NCBI GenBank assembly: GCA_963757335.1
Contig: CAVWRJ010000005.1
Span: forward strand, 57,295-121,294
DNA length: 64,000 nucleotides
DNA from: DASQPA01 sp963757335
Lineage (GTDB): Bacteria; Acidobacteriota; Thermoanaerobaculia; Multivoradales; UBA5704
Direction: 5' to 3'
Below the pieces are notes generated by a model. The model had not been told where the DNA came from. It saw nothing but the letters and a program-made list of their open reading frames with translations, and did not search any database. Numbering within the stretch: the first letter of the stretch is position 1; each line of letters starts with the position of its first letter. The translations under genes and the position numbers were made by a program. Positions 50,667 through 59,071 of this stretch are shown here, piece after piece.

Positions 50667-52319
50667 CTACGGGCAGCTCGCCGCGGCCAGCTCCGCCACC
50701 GCGCCCACCCCTACCGGCCCGAGCGACGTCTTGGGGTCCGCCGTGCGTAGGAAGTGCCAGCGCAGGTCCTCGCCCTGGGGGAGGAAGACCTCGGGGCGGA
50801 TCTTCGGCTCGAAGCGGCGGAGGACCGCGCTCAAGGATTCGCCGCGGGCGGCCGCCTCGATGGCATCGCCGGCATCGCTCCCCGCCTTGCTCAGGTAGGT
50901 CTGCCAGACCGCCTCGCGGATGGAGACCGAGCCCATCGAGACGTTGGGCATCCTCGCCACCCCACGCTTCAGGAGGGCGATCTTCTCTTTCAAGCTCCGC
51001 TCGTCGTCCATCGCCTCGCGCTGCCAGGGGGTGTACGGCTTGGGCACGAGGACGCTCGCCCCGAGGTGGATGTTGCCGATGATCCCCGTTCGCGACGCCT
51101 CTTCGAGGAGAGCGGCGCGGGCCCGAGCGGCGAGGTCGAGAATGCCCTGGATGTCCGCCATCGTCTCGTCGGGGAGGCCGAGGATGAAGTAGAGCTTGAG
51201 CTGGGTGAAGCCGTGCCGGAAGATGAGCCGGATCTTTTCGAGCAGAAAGTCGTTCTTGATCGGCTTCCCCATCTTGACCCGCAGCTCGTCGGTACCGGTC
51301 TCGGGGGCGAGGGTGATCGAGCGGTCGCCCGAGGCATGGAGGGCGGCGAGCACCCCAGGGGTCACCGCGGGGATGCGAATCGAGGACACCGAGGTGCGGA
51401 AGCCGAGGTCGTTGGCGGCCAGGAGGATCGGCTCGATGTCGGGATGGTCGCCCACCGCCGTGGCCACGAAGCCGAGCTGGTCGGTCACCGAGCGGGCGCG
51501 GTCGAGCGAGGCGAGAATGGCGTCGGTGGGGTGCCAGCGGAAGCGGCCCATGCCGAAGGTCGCCCAGCAGTAACGGCACTTCTCGGGGCAGCCGCGCGAC
51601 ATCTCGATGAGGAACTTGTCGGCGAACTCGGTCTTCGGGGTGACGATGCAGGTGGTGGGAAGATATCCCGGCTCCCGCATCTGGGCCTCGGAGAGCTCCA
51701 GCTTGTGGAGCTTGGGGAAACCCTCGCCCGCCCCCTCCGGGTGGTGCCAGGCCGGCACGTAGAACCCCGGCTGGTGAGCCAGCCGTTCGAGCACCGCCTC
51801 GCGGGTGTCCTCCTCTTCCAGGGCGGAGAGGAGCCCGGGGAGGACGTTCTCGGCTGCCCCGAGGGCGAAGGCGTCGACGAACTCCGCCATGGGGAGCGGG
51901 TTGATCGCGGCGCACGAGCCGCCCATCACGACGATCGGGTCGCGCGGCCGGCGCGCGCTCCGCCGCATGGGAATGCCGGCGCGGTCGAGCATCTCCAGAA
52001 GATGGACATAGTCCTGCTCGAAGGAGACCGAGAAGGCGATGCAGCGGAAGCCGTTGAGCGGCCGGTCCGACTCGACGGAGAGCGGCATGCCGCCCCTATT
52101 GTCAAGATCGGCCCCGTCGGTGAAGAAGCGCTCGCAGGACCAGTCGGGCCGGGCGTGGGTCAGCTCGTACACCCGTTGGAACCCCAGGCTCGACATGCCC
52201 ACGTGGTAGCTGTTGGCATAGGCGAGGGCCAGCCGGTGGCTGCCGTGCCGCGGAAAGCGGGTCACGAACCGCTCGGCGGCGCGGAAAGGGGACCAGTCGT
52301 GGGTGCGGGGCTTCTTCAT
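50667..52319 (-). CDS. B12-binding-type radical SAM protein (TIGR03960-like, N-terminal part)
   Basis: The 550-residue protein has an N-terminal region (about 1-190) with the cobalamin-binding-like fold seen in such proteins (VVMGGSCAAINPLPMAEFVD), then a radical SAM domain with IEMSRGCPEKCRYCW and later TLAPETGTDELRVKMGKPI. Pattern and length match TIGR03960/DUF-type radical SAM proteins whose substrates are unknown. The C-terminal loop at about 480 contains microrepeat-encoded GSDAGDAIEAA. It is on the same strand as the PKS operon, 145 bases after its last gene, so membership of that operon is uncertain. Confidence 0.85.
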   Translation of the reverse strand: MKKPRTHDWSPFRAAERFVTRFPRHGSHRLALAYANSYHVGMSSLGFQRVYELTHARPDWSCERFFTDGADLDNRGGMPLSVESDRPLNGFRCIAFSVSFEQDYVHLLEMLDRAGIPMRRSARRPRDPIVVMGGSCAAINPLPMAEFVDAFALGAAENVLPGLLSALEEEDTREAVLERLAHQPGFYVPAWHHPEGAGEGFPKLHKLELSEAQMREPGYLPTTCIVTPKTEFADKFLIEMSRGCPEKCRYCWATFGMGRFRWHPTDAILASLDRARSVTDQLGFVATAVGDHPDIEPILLAANDLGFRTSVSSIRIPAVTPGVLAALHASGDRSITLAPETGTDELRVKMGKPIKNDFLLEKIRLIFRHGFTQLKLYFILGLPDETMADIQGILDLAARARAALLEEASRTGIIGNIHLGASVLVPKPYTPWQREAMDDERSLKEKIALLKRGVARMPNVSMGSVSIREAVWQTYLSKAGSDAGDAIEAAARGESLSAVLRRFEPKIRPEVFLPQGEDLRWHFLRTADPKTSLGPVGVGAVAELAAASCP

Positions 52320-52464
52320 GAGAATCTGACAGTGTACGCCTTTAGCGGAACGGACGTCAGGCGTCGCGCATTCCTGGGGGTCAAACGGATGCCTGGGCGC
52401 GGTGGAGTCTGCATGGCAGCAATTTGTTATCTCTCCTTGAGAATGTCAAGGCACACGCCTACCT

Positions 52465-53613
52465 TCAAGCCGTCCTCGCGACCAGCCGCCAGGCGAGTCG
52501 GAGGGCGCCGGGGAGCCCGAGCTCGCGGGCGGGCAGGGTCCGGCCGTGGATCCCCAGGAGGCGCGAGAAGAGGGCCGGCTCGGCGGCCAGGGCCGCCACC
52601 GCCCGCCGGCGGAGCGCCGGCCGCCGCTCGCAGGCGAGGACGAGGCGCGTGATGATCCCCGGCAGGCGCCCGATCCGCCGGTGGGCGGCGGCGTAGCGGG
52701 CGAGGTCGCCGGCTTCGATCGCCGCGACGAGCGCCGCCGCTTGGTGGAAGGTCACGGCCAGCCCCTCGCCGGTGATCGCGTCCAGATACCCAGCGGCGTC
52801 CCCCACCAGGGCGACCGGGCCGCGGACGACCCCGCGGACCCGCTGGAGGAGCGGCCCCGCGCCGCGGTCCCGCGAGGTCTGGGGCGCTCCGGCGAGCCGG
52901 GCGGCGAGTCGCGGGAAACGGCCGAGCAGGTCGTCGAAACCGCGCGCCGGACCCTCCCGGGCACCCCATAGCATCGCCACCCCGATCTCCTCCGAGGAGA
53001 CCGGCGTCACATAGGCCTCGCACCCCTGTCCCCAGTGGACCTCGACCCGGTCGCTCCAGGGGGCCAACGCGTAGTGCCGGCGCACCCCGAAGCGCTGGCG
53101 GCGGCGGGGTGCCGGCCGACCGTCGAGCCCCGCCCAGCGCCGCACGGCGGAGAGGAGGCCGTCGGCCCCCACCACATAGCGGGCGGCGACCGTTCCAGCA
53201 GCGGTCTCGATCCCCGCCGGACTGAGTCCCTGCGCCGGGACTCCCCAGCGCAGCTCGACCCCGACCTCCAGGGCGCGCTCGACGAAGGCCCGGTGGAGGG
53301 CGAGCCGGCGCACCCCGAGCCCCGGCGCCCCGGGGAAGGTGCCGTCCGCCACCACCTCGCCGTCGATATAGCGGATGCCCCGGAGGGGGTGGCTCTCGCC
53401 GGGCGGGAGCCGGACCCCGAGGGCGGCCAGGCAGGCGGCGGCATCCGGCATCAGCCCCTCGCCACAGGCTTTTTCGACCGGCGGCTGCCGGCGGTCGAGG
53501 ACGACCGCGGAGAGCCCGGCGAGGCGCGCCCCGATCGCCGTGGCGAGCCCGGCCGGCCCACCCCCGACGATCACCACGTCGGTGCTCTCAATGATCCCGG
53601 CGATTTCAGCCAT
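52465..53613 (-). CDS. FAD-dependent oxidoreductase, geranylgeranyl-reductase/hydroxylase type
   Basis: The 382-residue protein has VVIVGGGPAGLATAIGARLA (FAD dinucleotide-binding motif) at residue 14, and GDAAGYLDAITGEGLAVTF near 275. The fold is of the phenol-hydroxylase/GGR family. In phenolic-lipid clusters such as srsABC a flavin monooxygenase hydroxylates the ring; that role is inferred here from context. The ATG overlaps the FAAL stop by eight bases. It is the last gene of the operon. Confidence 0.82.
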   Translation of the reverse strand: MAEIAGIIESTDVVIVGGGPAGLATAIGARLAGLSAVVLDRRQPPVEKACGEGLMPDAAACLAALGVRLPPGESHPLRGIRYIDGEVVADGTFPGAPGLGVRRLALHRAFVERALEVGVELRWGVPAQGLSPAGIETAAGTVAARYVVGADGLLSAVRRWAGLDGRPAPRRRQRFGVRRHYALAPWSDRVEVHWGQGCEAYVTPVSSEEIGVAMLWGAREGPARGFDDLLGRFPRLAARLAGAPQTSRDRGAGPLLQRVRGVVRGPVALVGDAAGYLDAITGEGLAVTFHQAAALVAAIEAGDLARYAAAHRRIGRLPGIITRLVLACERRPALRRRAVAALAAEPALFSRLLGIHGRTLPARELGLPGALRLAWRLVARTA

Positions 53614-55375
53614 CCGCCCCTCCGCGCCGCCGGAGCCGGGTCCGGGCGTAGGCCAGCTGGGAGCGCGCCACGGCTCCGGCGAGGCGGAGCGAGGTCACCT
53701 TCTGGGGGGCCTTGAGCTCGTCAGCGAGGTAGAGCCGGAGGGTCTCGCTCCGCCGCAGCTTGCCGGAGGAGGTGCGGGGGAGGGTACCGGGGGCGAGCGT
53801 CACGACCCGGTCGACCGCCAGGCCGGTGGCGCCGAGGACGGCGGTGCCGCAGGCCGCGGGGAGCGCCGCCACCTCCGCCTCCGGGGCGCCCCGCCGGCGC
53901 TCGACGAAGAGGGCGAGGAGCTCCCCCTCCCCCCCCTCGGGGAGCCAGCTCGCCGCCACGACGCAGCCGGCGCGCACCCCGGCGACCCCCTCGACGGCGC
54001 GCTCGATCTCCTCCGGCGAGTGGTTGCGGCCGCGGAGGATGACGACATCCTTCGCCCGGCCGGTCAAGAAGAGCTCGCCGTCGTCCAGGAAGCCGAGGTC
54101 GCCGGTGTCGAGCCAGCCGTCGTGAAGGGCCGCGGCGGTGGCCTCGGGGTCGTCCAGATAGCCGTCCATGAGCGACGGCCCGGCCGCCCAGACCCGGCCG
54201 ACCCGGCACTCGGGAAGGTCGCGGCCGAGGGGATCGACGATGCGGAGCCGGAAGCCGGGGATCGGCCGGCCCACCGAGACGATCTCCCGCCCCCGCTCCG
54301 GGACGACGGCGTTGCGCGCCACCCCCTCCCGGGACAGCGCCTCGCGGTCGAAGCGGCCGATCCGGTAGGGACGGCCGATCTCGGAGAAGGTGACCGCGAG
54401 GGCCGCCTCGGAGAGGCCGTAGACCGGGGTGAGCACGCCGGGCCGCAGGCCGTAGGGGGCGAAGCGCGCCTCGAAGGCGTGGAGCACCGAGGGGGCGACC
54501 GCCTCGGCGCCGTCGAGCGCCGTCACCCAGGCGGAGAGGTCAACGCCGTCGAGCTCGCTCTCGGCGATCCGCGAGGCACAGAGGGCATAGGCGAAGTTGG
54601 GGGCCGGCGAGATGGTCGCCCGGTAGCGCGAAAGGGTGCGCAGCCAGAGCGCCGGGCGGACCACGAACTGCTCGGGGCCGATCAAGGTCAGAGTGGCGTC
54701 GCGCGCGAGCGCCGGGAAGACGCAGCCGATGAGGCCCATGTCGTGGTAGAGCGGCAGCCAGGAGACGGCGCTGTGCTTCTGCTCCGGCGTGTCGCGCCAG
54801 AAGCCGGAGAGGATCGCCACCTGGGCGAGGATGGCGCGGTGGGAGAGGGCGACCGGTTTGGGATCGACGGTGGTGCCGGAGGAGAACTGGACGAGGGCGA
54901 GATCGGCGGCGGAGACCGCGGCCAGCTGTGGCCGGCCGGCGGGCAGCTCCGCGATCGTCCGGCAGCCGAGGATCGGCCGGGCCTCGGCGACGCTCTCCCC
55001 GAGGATGCGGACGACCCGCCGGTCGGCGAGGACCACCCGGGCCCGGGTCCGTTCGAGCATCCTGGCGGTACGGTGCAGGTACTCGGCGAGCCGGCCGAGC
55101 CGGACCGGCGGATAGAGGGGGACCGGCACGGCCCCGGCGAGAAGGGCGCCGAAGAAGCCGGCGAAGAACTCTGGCGAGGTGGGGAAAATCAGGGCCACCC
55201 GGTCGCCCGGCTCGATCCCCAGCGCCTGGAGCCCGCCGCAGGCGGCGAGCGCGCGCTCCCGCACCTCCCCCCAGCCGAGGAGCTCCGCCCGTTCGTCGCG
55301 GCCGACGAAACGGAGGCCCCCCTCCGGGTCGTGGCCGGCGGCGGCGAGGAGATCGTTCAGGGTCTCAAGCGGCAA
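53606..55375 (-). CDS. Fatty acyl-AMP ligase (FAAL)
   Basis: The 589-residue adenylating enzyme has the AMP-binding loop LVQFSSGTTVDPKPVALSHR, the family motif VYGLSEAALAVTF and the C-terminal TGDLGFLDDGELFLTGR and GRNHSPEEIE segments. Length and the FAAL-type loop rather than a CoA ligase insertion suggest it loads a fatty acid onto the acyl carrier protein encoded next to it. The TTG start overlaps the ACP stop by 11 bases. Confidence 0.88.
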   Translation of the reverse strand: MPLETLNDLLAAAGHDPEGGLRFVGRDERAELLGWGEVRERALAACGGLQALGIEPGDRVALIFPTSPEFFAGFFGALLAGAVPVPLYPPVRLGRLAEYLHRTARMLERTRARVVLADRRVVRILGESVAEARPILGCRTIAELPAGRPQLAAVSAADLALVQFSSGTTVDPKPVALSHRAILAQVAILSGFWRDTPEQKHSAVSWLPLYHDMGLIGCVFPALARDATLTLIGPEQFVVRPALWLRTLSRYRATISPAPNFAYALCASRIAESELDGVDLSAWVTALDGAEAVAPSVLHAFEARFAPYGLRPGVLTPVYGLSEAALAVTFSEIGRPYRIGRFDREALSREGVARNAVVPERGREIVSVGRPIPGFRLRIVDPLGRDLPECRVGRVWAAGPSLMDGYLDDPEATAAALHDGWLDTGDLGFLDDGELFLTGRAKDVVILRGRNHSPEEIERAVEGVAGVRAGCVVAASWLPEGGEGELLALFVERRRGAPEAEVAALPAACGTAVLGATGLAVDRVVTLAPGTLPRTSSGKLRRSETLRLYLADELKAPQKVTSLRLAGAVARSQLAYARTRLRRRGGADG

Positions 55376-55628
55376 GCTTCTTCTCCACGATGGCGACGAG
55401 GTCGCCCACCGTCTCGATCCCCGCCTCCTCCTCCTCGCCCAGGAGGATCTCGAAGCGGTTCTCGACCTCCGCCGCCAGGGTGAGCAGGCGGATCGAGTCG
55501 AGCCGCAGATCCTCCACCAGGCGCATCTCGGGGGTCACCGGCCCCTCCCAACCGAGGTGCTCGCGGGCCACCTCGGCAATGCCGGCGAGGATCGCCGCCG
55601 GGTCCTGGGCTCGGTCCGTCGGGGTCAT
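55365..55628 (-). CDS. Acyl carrier protein
   Basis: The 87-residue helical protein has the phosphopantetheine attachment site LRLDSIRLL (DSI around Ser 49) and is acidic. It is coupled to the FAAL gene by overlap and would present the activated fatty acid to the type III PKS. Length is normal for a stand-alone ACP. Confidence 0.92.
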   Translation of the reverse strand: MTPTDRAQDPAAILAGIAEVAREHLGWEGPVTPEMRLVEDLRLDSIRLLTLAAEVENRFEILLGEEEEAGIETVGDLVAIVEKKLAA

Positions 55629-55668
55629 CGCTCTCCCCCTCTAGAGTCCCCGGAAAGCCTACCAGGGT

Positions 55669-56274
55669 TCATTTGGGGGTCCGTCGGCCATTCGGGCCAC
55701 CAGGGAGAAACCGCGGCCGGCCGGAGAAGACGGCGCCGTAGGAGGACAGCTCGGTCAGCGCCCGCTCCTCGGCGCGGATGCGCACCCGGAGGAGGAGGGC
55801 GTTGGCGAGACTGAACGCCACCGCCGTAAGCCAGGCCGAATGGACGAGGGGGAGCGAAGCGATCTCGACGATCACCGCCAGGTAGTTGGGGTGCCGGGTG
55901 AACCGGTAGGGGCCGGCCGCGACCGGCGCCGAGCCGGGGAGGACGAGGATGCGGGTGGTCCAGCGCCCGCCGAGGGTCGCGATCACCCAGTAGCGGAGCG
56001 CCATCGAGGCCAGGAAGCCGCCGAGGGAGACCGCCGCCAGAACCGGCAGGAACGGCCGGCCGAGGAGCCAGACCTCGAGCGGACAGGCGACGAGCCAGGC
56101 GGTGTGGAGGAGGACCATCCACGGATAATGACCGGCCCCGACCTCGACCGCCCCCTGTTTTAGGAGCCGCTGCCGGTTGCGGCTGGCGATCCGCAGCTCG
56201 AACAGCCGCTCGGCCGCGGCGAGCCCCACGAGAACGGTATAGAGGACGCGGGTGTCGCTAGAGAGAGGGCTCAT
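55669..56274 (-). CDS. Isoprenylcysteine-carboxyl-methyltransferase-family membrane methyltransferase
   Basis: The 201-residue protein has five predicted helices and the ICMT signature YRFTRHPNYLAVIVEIA near residue 130. Bacterial homologues beside type III PKS genes (BpsB, SrsB) O-methylate alkylpyrones or alkylresorcinols, so this is the likely tailoring step. It lies four bases after the PKS stop and 40 bases before the ACP gene. Confidence 0.88.
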   Translation of the reverse strand: MSPLSSDTRVLYTVLVGLAAAERLFELRIASRNRQRLLKQGAVEVGAGHYPWMVLLHTAWLVACPLEVWLLGRPFLPVLAAVSLGGFLASMALRYWVIATLGGRWTTRILVLPGSAPVAAGPYRFTRHPNYLAVIVEIASLPLVHSAWLTAVAFSLANALLLRVRIRAEERALTELSSYGAVFSGRPRFLPGGPNGRRTPK

Positions 56275-56278
56275 TCTC

Positions 56279-57382
56279 CTACCAGCGCAGCAGCACCAGC
56301 TCCGAGCAGAACCCGGGGCCCATGGCGAGGAGGACGCCGTAGGTGCCGGGCGGCGGCCGGTGGTGGTCCAGGGTCTCCGCCAGAACCAGGAGCACCGAGG
56401 TCGACGAGAGGTTGCCCACCTCGCGGAGGCTCTTCCAGGTGACGGCCAGGGCCTCCGGGGGGAGCTCCAGGGCCTCCTCCATGGCCTCCAGCACCTTGGG
56501 TCCGCCGGGGTGGCAGACCCAGGAGCCGATGTCGGCGCGGGTCAGGCCGTGCTCGGCGAGGAAGGCGTCGACGTCGCCCCGCAGGTGATCGCGGACGACC
56601 TGCGGCACGTCGGCCGAGAGGACGATCTGGAACCCCTCCTCCGAGATGTTCCAGCCCATGACCGCCTCGGAGTCGCGGTAGAAGACCGAGCGGCTGGCGA
56701 CGATCTCCGGTCCCTCTGGCCCTCGCCCGACGGCCCGGTGCCCATCGCCGACGACGAGGACCGCGGCGGCGCCGTCGCCGAAGAGGCCGGAGGCGATGAG
56801 GTTGGGGATCGAGAGGTCCTCGCGCTGGAGGGTGAGCGAGCAGAGCTCGACCGAGAGGAGGACCGCCACCTGGTCCGGATAGGCGCGGACGTAGTCGGCG
56901 GCGCGGGAGATGCCGGCGGCACCGGCGACGCAGCCGAGGCCGAAGATCGGCATCCGCCGGACCCCCGCCGGCAGACCGAGGCGGTTCATCAGCCGGGCGT
57001 CGACCGAGGGGGTGGCGACCCCGGTGACGGTGACGAAGATCAGGGCGTCGACGTCGTCGACCGCGAGCCCAGCCCGGCCGAGAGCATCCAGCACCGCCGC
57101 CGCCCCGACCTCCTGGGCGACCCGGATCCAGGCGTCGTTCGCCCGCCCCCAGGTGGTCAAGGTGTCGTACTCCTCGATCGGCAGGGCGAGGTGGCGGCCG
57201 CCCACGAGGACGTTCCGGTGCAGCCGCTCCAGGCGCTCGGGGTTGAAGTAGCGCAGGTCCCAGCGGCGCTTCAGGGCTTCCAGAAGCGTGCCCTGGTCGT
57301 AGTAGTGGGGTGGCAGGGCCTTGCCGACGGCGGCGATCTTCAAGCGCCCGGGCTTTCGCCGCGGCCGCCGCGCGCGCCGCAC
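56279..57382 (-). CDS. Type III polyketide synthase
   Basis: The 367-residue chalcone/stilbene-synthase-family enzyme has the full catalytic triad: Cys in FGLGCVAGAAG, His in WVCHPGGPKVLE and Asn in VGNLSSTSVLL. It condenses an acyl starter with malonyl units to give alkylpyrone, alkylresorcinol or related rings; a long fatty acyl starter from the FAAL-ACP pair is inferred. The start is GTG at 57382 or TTG nearer LKIAAVG; the N-terminal RRARRP stretch is Arg-rich. It is the core gene of the operon. Confidence 0.93.
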   Translation of the reverse strand: MRRARRPRRKPGRLKIAAVGKALPPHYYDQGTLLEALKRRWDLRYFNPERLERLHRNVLVGGRHLALPIEEYDTLTTWGRANDAWIRVAQEVGAAAVLDALGRAGLAVDDVDALIFVTVTGVATPSVDARLMNRLGLPAGVRRMPIFGLGCVAGAAGISRAADYVRAYPDQVAVLLSVELCSLTLQREDLSIPNLIASGLFGDGAAAVLVVGDGHRAVGRGPEGPEIVASRSVFYRDSEAVMGWNISEEGFQIVLSADVPQVVRDHLRGDVDAFLAEHGLTRADIGSWVCHPGGPKVLEAMEEALELPPEALAVTWKSLREVGNLSSTSVLLVLAETLDHHRPPPGTYGVLLAMGPGFCSELVLLRW

Positions 57383-57401
57383 GCGCCGGCCGGTTCGCGG
57401 T

Positions 57402-57818
57402 TCAGGGCCAGGCCTCGGCGCCCCGCGCCAGGGAACCGAGGAGCAGGCCGCAGAGGGTATAGAGGATGAACCAGGAGAAGGCCATCGACCACCACGGCCC
57501 CGGCCGGACGCCCCCCTGGCCGACCACCGCTACCACCAGAAGCGGCCCGCGGAAGACCCAGGCGATCCAGCCGGTCAGGAGGCCGCCCAGGATCTCCCGG
57601 CCCGGCCGCAGGACGAGGAGGAAGAGGGCGGCGAGGCCGAGCGCCTCCAGGCACCAGGTGCCGAGCACCACCCAGCCGGGCAGGTTGTGCGAGCCGGCGC
57701 CACCCAGCCGGGCGAGGAGCGCCGGATCGGCAGCCAGGCCGAACGCCTCGAGGGCGAAGTTGAAGAGCGCCATGGCGAGGACCAGGAGCGGCAGCGCGAA
57801 AAGCAGGAATCGTCTCAA
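57402..57818 (-). CDS. Four-helix membrane protein of PKS operon
   Basis: About 138 residues from TTG 57818 (an open frame continues to 57908). Four hydrophobic helices, a C-terminal FSWFILYTLCGLLLGSLARG and no recognised domain. It overlaps nothing but lies 19 bases upstream of the PKS gene, so it is the first gene of the operon. It could help transfer or insert the lipid product; function unknown. Confidence 0.6.
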   Translation of the reverse strand: MRRFLLFALPLLVLAMALFNFALEAFGLAADPALLARLGGAGSHNLPGWVVLGTWCLEALGLAALFLLVLRPGREILGGLLTGWIAWVFRGPLLVVAVVGQGGVRPGPWWSMAFSWFILYTLCGLLLGSLARGAEAWP

Positions 57819-57875
57819 ACCGAAAGCATGATAGCGCAAGGGGGTGGGGAGAACCGGTCCGCTCCATTCTTGAAA

Positions 57876-57934
57876 TACGGTGCCAAACCGGTGCCAGACC
57901 ACCCTCAATCATCCGGAGCGTCTGGAGCACCGTA
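57876..57934. promoter_or_regulatory. Nested inverted repeat in the divergent PKS/radical-SAM intergenic region
   Basis: TACGGTGC (57876-57883) pairs with GCACCGTA (57927-57934), and inside it CCAGAC (57894-57899) pairs with GTCTGG (57920-57925). It lies between the divergent PKS operon and radical SAM gene, so it could be an operator or a leader structure controlling both. No clear sigma-70 promoter is visible beside it. Confidence 0.45.
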
Positions 57935-57976
57935 CTCAATGCAGGGAGACGGAAGAGCGGCGGCCGTGCCGCTGTT

Positions 57977-58914
57977 ATGCTTGCCAGTATCGCCTCCCCC
58001 GATCTCCCTATGGCCGTCTCCGACCTCGCCCCGACCGCAACCCCCATCCCCGGCGCCCTCGCACCGCGGGTCGAGCTGCGCTCGCTCGACACCCTCTGGT
58101 TCCAGGTCGGGGGACGGTCTGCAACCTCGCCTGCACCCACTGCTTCATCTCCTGCTCGCCGACCAACCACACCCACGAGATGATGCCGCTGCCCGAGGTG
58201 GAGCGCTACCTGGCGGAGGCGGCGGCCCTCGGGGTCCGCGAGTACTACTTCACCGGCGGCGAGCCGTTCTTGAACCCCGACATGGAGGCGATCCTCGCGG
58301 CGACTCTGGCGGTCGGGCCCGCCAACGTCCTCACCAACGGCCTCCTCCTCGACCCGGCGCGCTGCCAGCGCCTCAAGGCCCTGGAGGACGCCGCCGACTA
58401 CTCGCTCGACCTCCGGGTGTCGCTCGACGGCTACGACGCGGCGACCAACGACCCGATCCGCGGCGAGGGGACCTTCGAGCGCATCCTCTCCGGCATCCGG
58501 AATCTCGTCGCGGCCGGATTGAATCCGGTGATCACGGTCACCGAGGTCTGCCGGGAGGCGAGCGCGGTGGAGGGCAAGGCCCGCTTCTTCGCCCTCCTCC
58601 GCTCGCTCGGAGTCGAGCGGCCGCGGCTCAAGATCCTCCCAGTCTTCCAGATCGGCGCCGAGGCCGAGCGCGGCGGCGCCTACGCGAGCTGGCAGCGGCT
58701 GCACGAGGGGGACGTTCTCGAAGGGAGCTGGGATCATCTCCAGTGCAGCGCCTGCCGGATGGTGACCGACCAGGGGGTGTGGGTCTGCCCCATCCTCGTC
58801 AACGAGCCCGGCGGCCGGATGGGCGAGACCCTGGCCGACTCTCTCGGCAGCTTCGGCCTCTCCCACCCCGCCTGCTGGACCTGCCACGTCTACGGCGTCA
58901 GCTGTAAGACCTGA
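57977..58914 (+). CDS. Radical SAM protein with C-terminal cysteine cluster (one apparent frameshift)
   Basis: About 312 residues. The frame breaks in the G5 run 58109-58113; six G restore FQVGGTVCNLACTHCFISCS, with the radical SAM CX3CX2C motif. YYFTGGEPFLNPDM is the GGE SAM-binding motif. The C-terminus has further Cys (HLQCSACRM, CPILVNE, CWTCHVYGVSCKT), a SPASM-like second-cluster pattern. The start at 57977 or 58010 is uncertain and neither has a good ribosome-binding site. A metallophosphoesterase gene follows 157 bases later. Substrate unknown. Confidence 0.82.
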
Positions 58915-58963
58915 GACATGACAAACCGGTCCCCGCTAAAGCCGCGAGATTTTGGCCTGGGAG

Positions 58964-59024
58964 GTAGGGGCGGCCCCCCGTGGCCGCCCTCCCACCCAGG
59001 GCACCCACAGGGGGGTGCCCCTAC
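58964..59024. repeat. REP-like hairpin element
   Basis: GTAGGGGC (58964-58971) and GCCCCTAC (59017-59024) bound nested arms GGCCCCCCGTGGCC and CACCCACAGGGGGGTG. This GTAGGGGCGGCCCCCCGTGG type of hairpin resembles short dispersed elements I have seen in many bacterial genomes. It sits between the radical SAM and metallophosphoesterase genes. Confidence 0.7.
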
Positions 59025-59071
59025 AGCAGAAGCCTTCTCGACGCTCGATCCGACTTTGACGTGACCCGGTC

